Source: Rosellinia necatrix (Eukaryota > Ascomycota > Sordariomycetes > Xylariales > Xylariaceae). From it: a DNA stretch of 64,000 bases. How positions within the stretch are numbered: the first letter of the stretch is position 1; each line of letters starts with the position of its first letter. The translations under genes were made by a program, and so were the position numbers. The stretch covers positions 558,001 through 622,000 of the forward strand of contig JAGYVD010000008.1 in the NCBI GenBank assembly GCA_021209875.1, written 5' to 3'. The notes beneath the pieces were generated by a model. It made no database searches, had not been told where the DNA came from, and worked only from the letters and a program-made list of their open reading frames with translations. Shown here one piece after another: positions 58,875 to 64,000 of this stretch.

Positions 58875-61800
58875 AAACCTTAAAAAAGCTTTTTTAAAAA
58901 AAAAAAATATTAACATTTTTTAAAAAGTAAGCCTGAACTAATATACTATTACTTATTTTTTTATTTAAAATAACAAACAAATAAAAACTTTAAAAAAAAT
59001 GCAAACTATTATATTAAATATATTTAAAATAATAAAATAAAGCTTAAACTTAAAAAAATAAAACCGTGCTGCAATTTATTACAAAAAAAAAAAACGCGAC
59101 AAAAAAAAAAATAACTTATATAAAAAAAATCTTATATTAACAAATAATTAAACAATAAACTAAAAGCAGCAAAGCAGCGCATTATTAAACTAACTGTTAT
59201 TTATACAGCTTAAAACCTTTAAAAACTTTTAAAAAAATACAGAAATAAAAACACCTGCTGACTTAAACTTATTTAATTATTTATTAAATTTTAATTATAG
59301 CATAAATAAAACAAATAAATAAAAAAAATATAAACAAAAAGTTCTAACCTATTAAATACTTAATTTATAAATATTTATAGTAAAAACATAAAGCTAAAAA
59401 AAAGAATCAGCATATTTAATCTATTATATAATAACTTTAACAATCTTGGTATTATAATAAAAAAAAATATTATTTTTATTAATATATACTTTTTATAAAC
59501 CGCTTACTTTTGTTTTTAAAAATAAAAACATAATATAAAATAAAATAATAAATCTTGTTTTTATTTTAAACATTTTTATAAAACTAGCAGTTTTATAATA
59601 AAACAATAAGCTAAGTTTTATTATATATATAAAGCTATATTATAAAAATATAAGCTAAATAATTAAAATAATATAGCAATGTTTTATAATAAACGCCGGC
59701 ATAATTATTTATAAATTTAAAACTAATTATTTAAGGTTTTATAATATATATTAAAACTTATATGCTTTATTTTAATATATATAAAAATAACTAAAATATA
59801 TACGTGCTATAAATATTTTAAATATTAATAATAATAACTAACGTAAAATAATAACATAAATTTATAACAGCATAAAATTAAAAATTAAGCAGTTTTTAAA
59901 ACTATTTTTTAAAATTAGCAAATAAAAAAATATATATTTAAAATTAAAAAGTTAAAAAAATCTATAAAGCTTAACTAAAAAATAATCAGTAAATAAAATA
60001 ATATAGCGTATTTTATATAATTAATAACTTTTACCATTTAAAAACATATATATTAACTTAAATTTTTTTTTAAAAATAATCGCTATTTTAAAAACTAATT
60101 AAAAAATCGTTTGCGCAACTAATTAAAAAAACAGTACTAAAAAAACAATTGTAAAAACCGATAATATTATAACAGCAGTAAATATAACTGTAATAATTAA
60201 TACAACTAAAACTAATAAAACAACTGATTATCTAGCTTTTTAAAAAAACGTAAAAATTACAGAAATTATAACTTTAATAAAAGCAATTAATAGTTAAAAA
60301 ACAACGATTAATATAGCAAAAATAATCATAATAACAAAAATCGTGCTAATAATTAAAACAATTAAATTTATTTTTTTAAAAAAACTAACAAAAATTAGTT
60401 AGACTATTCCTTATTAAAAAATAAAAAAAAATATATATATTTAAAACGTTGCACTAGCTAATAGCAGACTTAAGATATTATTAATGCTGTGAAAAATTTA
60501 TTACTAATAATAAAAAAAATCTAGCACTTATGTAAATATAAACTTAATATCTGCTTTAAAAAATTAAATACACCGTTTTTACTTAACTTAAAAAAACATA
60601 TATATAAATATTGCACTGCATTAATACTATCCTGCAATTTATTTTTTTTAAATATTTGCAACATTATAAACAAGCTAAAAAGAATACAGTAAAAAATATA
60701 ACAGCATACTTTAAGCAAAAAATTAAACAAATAAAAACTGCTAATTATTTGCAAAATATTAAAAAAATAGAACGTATTAAAAAAGCTTTTATATATAATA
60801 TAAAAAAAAACAGAAAATACGCACGTTATACCTGGTTGCAATTTAAAACATAAAACTTTAAAACAAACAATAAAATAAAAATGTGCGTTAACCTAGGCAT
60901 AAATATAATATATATTAGCAAAACTTTTTTAAATATTTTAAAACATATAATAAAAAAATAACGCAAATTTTTTTAAAATATTAGACTAAAGCTAGTTAAG
61001 TTTAAAAAATAAGCTAAGTTTTTATTTGTTTATAAAAAAACTAATAATAAAAAAGAACTAATAAAATAAAAATTTTATAAAAAAAGCTAGGTAATAAAAA
61101 AACTAAAACTTAATTTATTTTTTAAAAATAACTTTTTTTTTTTATATTAAGTAATTATAAGCTATAAAACTAATATAATTTAATTTGTAACTTTAAATAA
61201 GTTTTAATTAAAATTTAATGTTTAAGCTTAAAAACATAAATAGATAAAAAAAATAACAAGCAAAAAAAAAATAAACTTTAAAATAAAAAAAAAAGCTTAT
61301 ATAGCCGTTAAATATAAAGCTTTATTTATTAACCGTAATTTTAGCTTTTTTGCATTAAAAACTATTTTAGCAGCTATAAATATAATTATTAATATAAAAA
61401 TATTATATGTTGTGCTAATAATTAACATATTTAAAAAACACGTTATAATTATTAAAAGCGTTAAAATAAATATAATATAAAAAAATAAAAATTAAAGCTA
61501 TTTTGTTACAACTATAAAAAAAGCTTTAAGCGTATTAATAATCGCTGCTGTAGCTATAATCGCTAATATAAATAATAACGTAAAGCTATTTTTTAATAAC
61601 ATTTTTTATATTTATAAAAAAAAAAGGCTTTTTATAAATACTTAACTAAGTTAGAATATTAATATATATAAATATATAGTTTAAAATAATTTTAGTAATT
61701 ACAGCAGTAGTAATAAATAATATATTTTTATATAACACGCTAATATTAAATAAAATCGCCGATTTTATAAAAGCTTATTTAGCTATATTTTTTTTTGAAA

Positions 61801-63870
61801 CGCTGCTTATAAATATTATAAAAAATATAATAAACTTTTTTAAACAAAAAAACAAAAGCATATTAATATTAAAAACAGCATGCTTTAAAATCTTTAAAGT
61901 TATATTTATACTAAAAATTAAACGACTTATAGATATGCTAAAAATAATTATTTTTATAAACATATATATATATATTAAAAAAGCGGTTTTAGCTAAAAAA
62001 TTTAAAAAAATAGCCGGAGCTTTTAATATTTAGCAAAACATAAAAACAGTTGATATATTAATTAAACAGCAATTAAAAGCTTTTTTAATAAAAAGTTAGC
62101 AAAACTAAAGCATTAAGCTTATAAGTTATATATATTTATTTAGTTGTAAAAACATAGATTTTTTTAATAAATTTTATAATAACTTTTATAAAAAAAACGT
62201 ATAAAATAAATTAATAAACTAACTTTGTTTATATATTTTGTATTTATAATATAATAATTAATATTAAGCAAAATAAAACTTTTAAATATAATAATATAAA
62301 AAAGCTAAATAGTTATAAACTTAAAAAATTTTAATAAAATAGCTGTATTAAACAACAATTTATTATTATTATAAACAAAAATAATTAAATTTTTTAAAAA
62401 AAAGCATTTTATAACTGTTATTAATGTAGTAACGTTTTTCTACTAGTTTTTAATACATTTAGACTTTAAAAACCAGTTTATAATAATAAGCTTAAAAAAA
62501 ATTAAAAAATACTGCGTCGCAGTAATAAAATTCTATAATTTCCTAGCTTATATATAACGCTATATAAACAATCTTTTTAAAATGCATTAAAAATACTACA
62601 AAATATTTATAAATAATATAATAATATTTTTAAACACTGCTAAACAGTATAAAAAACATTTAAAACTATATTTAAGCTATTTAAAATAAATATATAATTA
62701 TATTACTAATAAAATTTTTTATTAGCTATTTTTTAATAAACTTATTTAAATTTAAAATAAACACGTTTAAAATAGCAACATTAAAAAACCGTGTTGTAGC
62801 AATTTGCAACTTAGTTTTTTTAAGTTAATTAAAAGCCTTTAAATAATATATAAGCACAACAGGATTTTTATATAGCTTGATTTTATATTATATAAAGCTA
62901 ATTAAGCCGCTATAAAAAAAAAGCCGTTTTATTAGCTAAAAATAAGCAAATAAAACGTATTAAAACAAAAAAACTAAATAAATATAAAACGTATATAAAA
63001 ATTAAGTATTATAAACTAACTGTTTTAAAAATAGCTTTGTTTAAAGCCATATAAAATATTATATATAAAAAAAATATTTTATTTTACTACAACTTATATA
63101 AAAAATTATTTTTATAAATTAATAGATTAATTAAAAAAGTTTTAAAGTAATAATTTTTTATTTAAAGCTAAAAAATATATAAAAACTAAAAAAACACAAT
63201 TTTTAGTATTAACGTCTAACCAGTAATATATTTAAATAAATTATTAGTTAATATAAAAATAAACTATAAACTTTCAGAACTAAAAATAGCATGCTTAATT
63301 TAAACTGTTAAAAAGCTGCGCACGATAATATAATCTAATAAAAAACTAGTAATTATACTAATAAACTATTTAGCTATTAAAAATATCGTTAAATAAACAA
63401 CTTTGAAAACTGCTGCTATTAGGCGTGCTGATCGCGGATTGGTTAATTTGTTTATTTATTTATTATAATATGGACTATATATATATTATTTGCTAAATAG
63501 GCTAAACTATATATTAAACGCTTTTAATTATTTGTAAATAGTATTAAACGTTTAAAAAATAGACAGAAAACTAGTAAAAATAAACAATAAACTTATGCTA
63601 AATATAATATAAAAAAAATTAAAAGCTGCGTTTTATATGTTTATATTAAAAATAATTATAAATAAAACTTTAAAAAACGAATTTTCGGCAGCATATGTAA
63701 AAAATTATAAATACGCACAAGTACTAAAAAACTTAAAAACATTTAAAAAAAAAAAAAAAAGCGATAAGAACGTCGCAGTTTATTTTAAGCTTAAATATTT
63801 TTTTAATATTATTATAAATAAATTAATATATAATATATATATAAACATAAAACGTTTATATATCCTGATC
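58875..63870 (+). mobile_element. Further RIP-mutated Gypsy-like relic
   Basis: AT-rich and stop-filled. Around 62400-63050 the plus strand again resembles the fungal Gypsy RT: a DDIIIF-like box near 62615, then TAKQYKKHL-like, and a connection segment near 62850-62940. It is the same broad family as the split element, in the same orientation, but not a close copy. The ends are not defined; a small less-mutated patch lies at 63405-63450. No usable reading frame. Confidence 0.5.
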
Positions 63871-63887
63871 AGCATAATTAATGATAT

Positions 63888-63931
63888 GTCTGGTCAGGGG
63901 TATGAAGCTGTAAATAGCTGTATTTTGCTGT
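63888..63931 (-). repeat. Repeat-end sequence, inverted match to 26626-26666
   Basis: Reverse complement of the sequence that follows the 26.3-kb solo LTR. The DNA from about 63870 to the window end has normal composition, so this marks the right border of the AT-rich block. Confidence 0.6.
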
Positions 63932-64000
63932 ATGCTGGTCTAGTTTATGGTGTTGTATATAGTTGTGATGAAGATGGTGGAATTCTAGGTGCAGTCCTAG

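Noticed and set aside
63870..64000. Telomere or subtelomere border
   Set aside because: No TTAGGG repeats anywhere; ordinary sequence resumes.

Overview
The window comes from a filamentous ascomycete (Pezizomycotina, most likely a Sordariomycete). The evidence is short GT-AG introns, compact intergenic DNA, a fungal Rac GTPase, CENP-T, Shy1/SURF1 and MPC2, Ty3/Gypsy chromoviruses, and a sharp split between gene-bearing normal DNA and very AT-rich blocks made by repeat-induced point mutation (RIP)-like C-to-T/G-to-A mutation.

Layout. (1) 1-8.7 kb is genic or intergenic: a Nop6-like RRM protein (+) converges on a six-exon rac1 (-), followed by gene-free DNA with microsatellites. (2) 8.7-11.7 kb is repeat-rich edge DNA: a short repeat nested in an inverted copy of itself, a 150-bp repeat whose inverted partner lies at 25.1 kb, a solo Gypsy LTR, and a ~360-bp tandem unit. 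(3) 11.35-24.0 kb is AT-rich; it holds a complete but RIP-destroyed Gypsy copy (11694-18573, TSD AAATG) and an unidentified mutated element. (4) 24.0-37.5 kb is a gene island: a small secreted four-cysteine protein at the block edge, CENP-T converging on SURF1/Shy1, a UBX-domain protein, MPC2 (with an apparent 1-nt frameshift) and an ABC-transporter pseudogene. (5) 37.5-64 kb is AT-rich. An older Gypsy element (LTR-like repeats at 43.3 and 58.7 kb) is split between its RT and RNase H regions by a fresh, unmutated Gypsy chromovirus (49278-56223; LTRs identical by eye; TSD CTATT). Relics of a further Gypsy polyprotein follow to about 63.1 kb.

The intact chromovirus and its mutated sibling at 11.7 kb give a before/after pair for the mutation process. 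The LTR contains an 11-nt sequence that is the exact reverse complement of the bases just after the 5' LTR, the arrangement expected for Tf1-type self-priming rather than tRNA priming. By eye the mutation pattern spares C after G and removes nearly every C after T, which is not the textbook CpA-only RIP signature. The host genes are housekeeping genes with no operon-like logic. The secreted gene beside the AT block fits the 'two-speed genome' arrangement.
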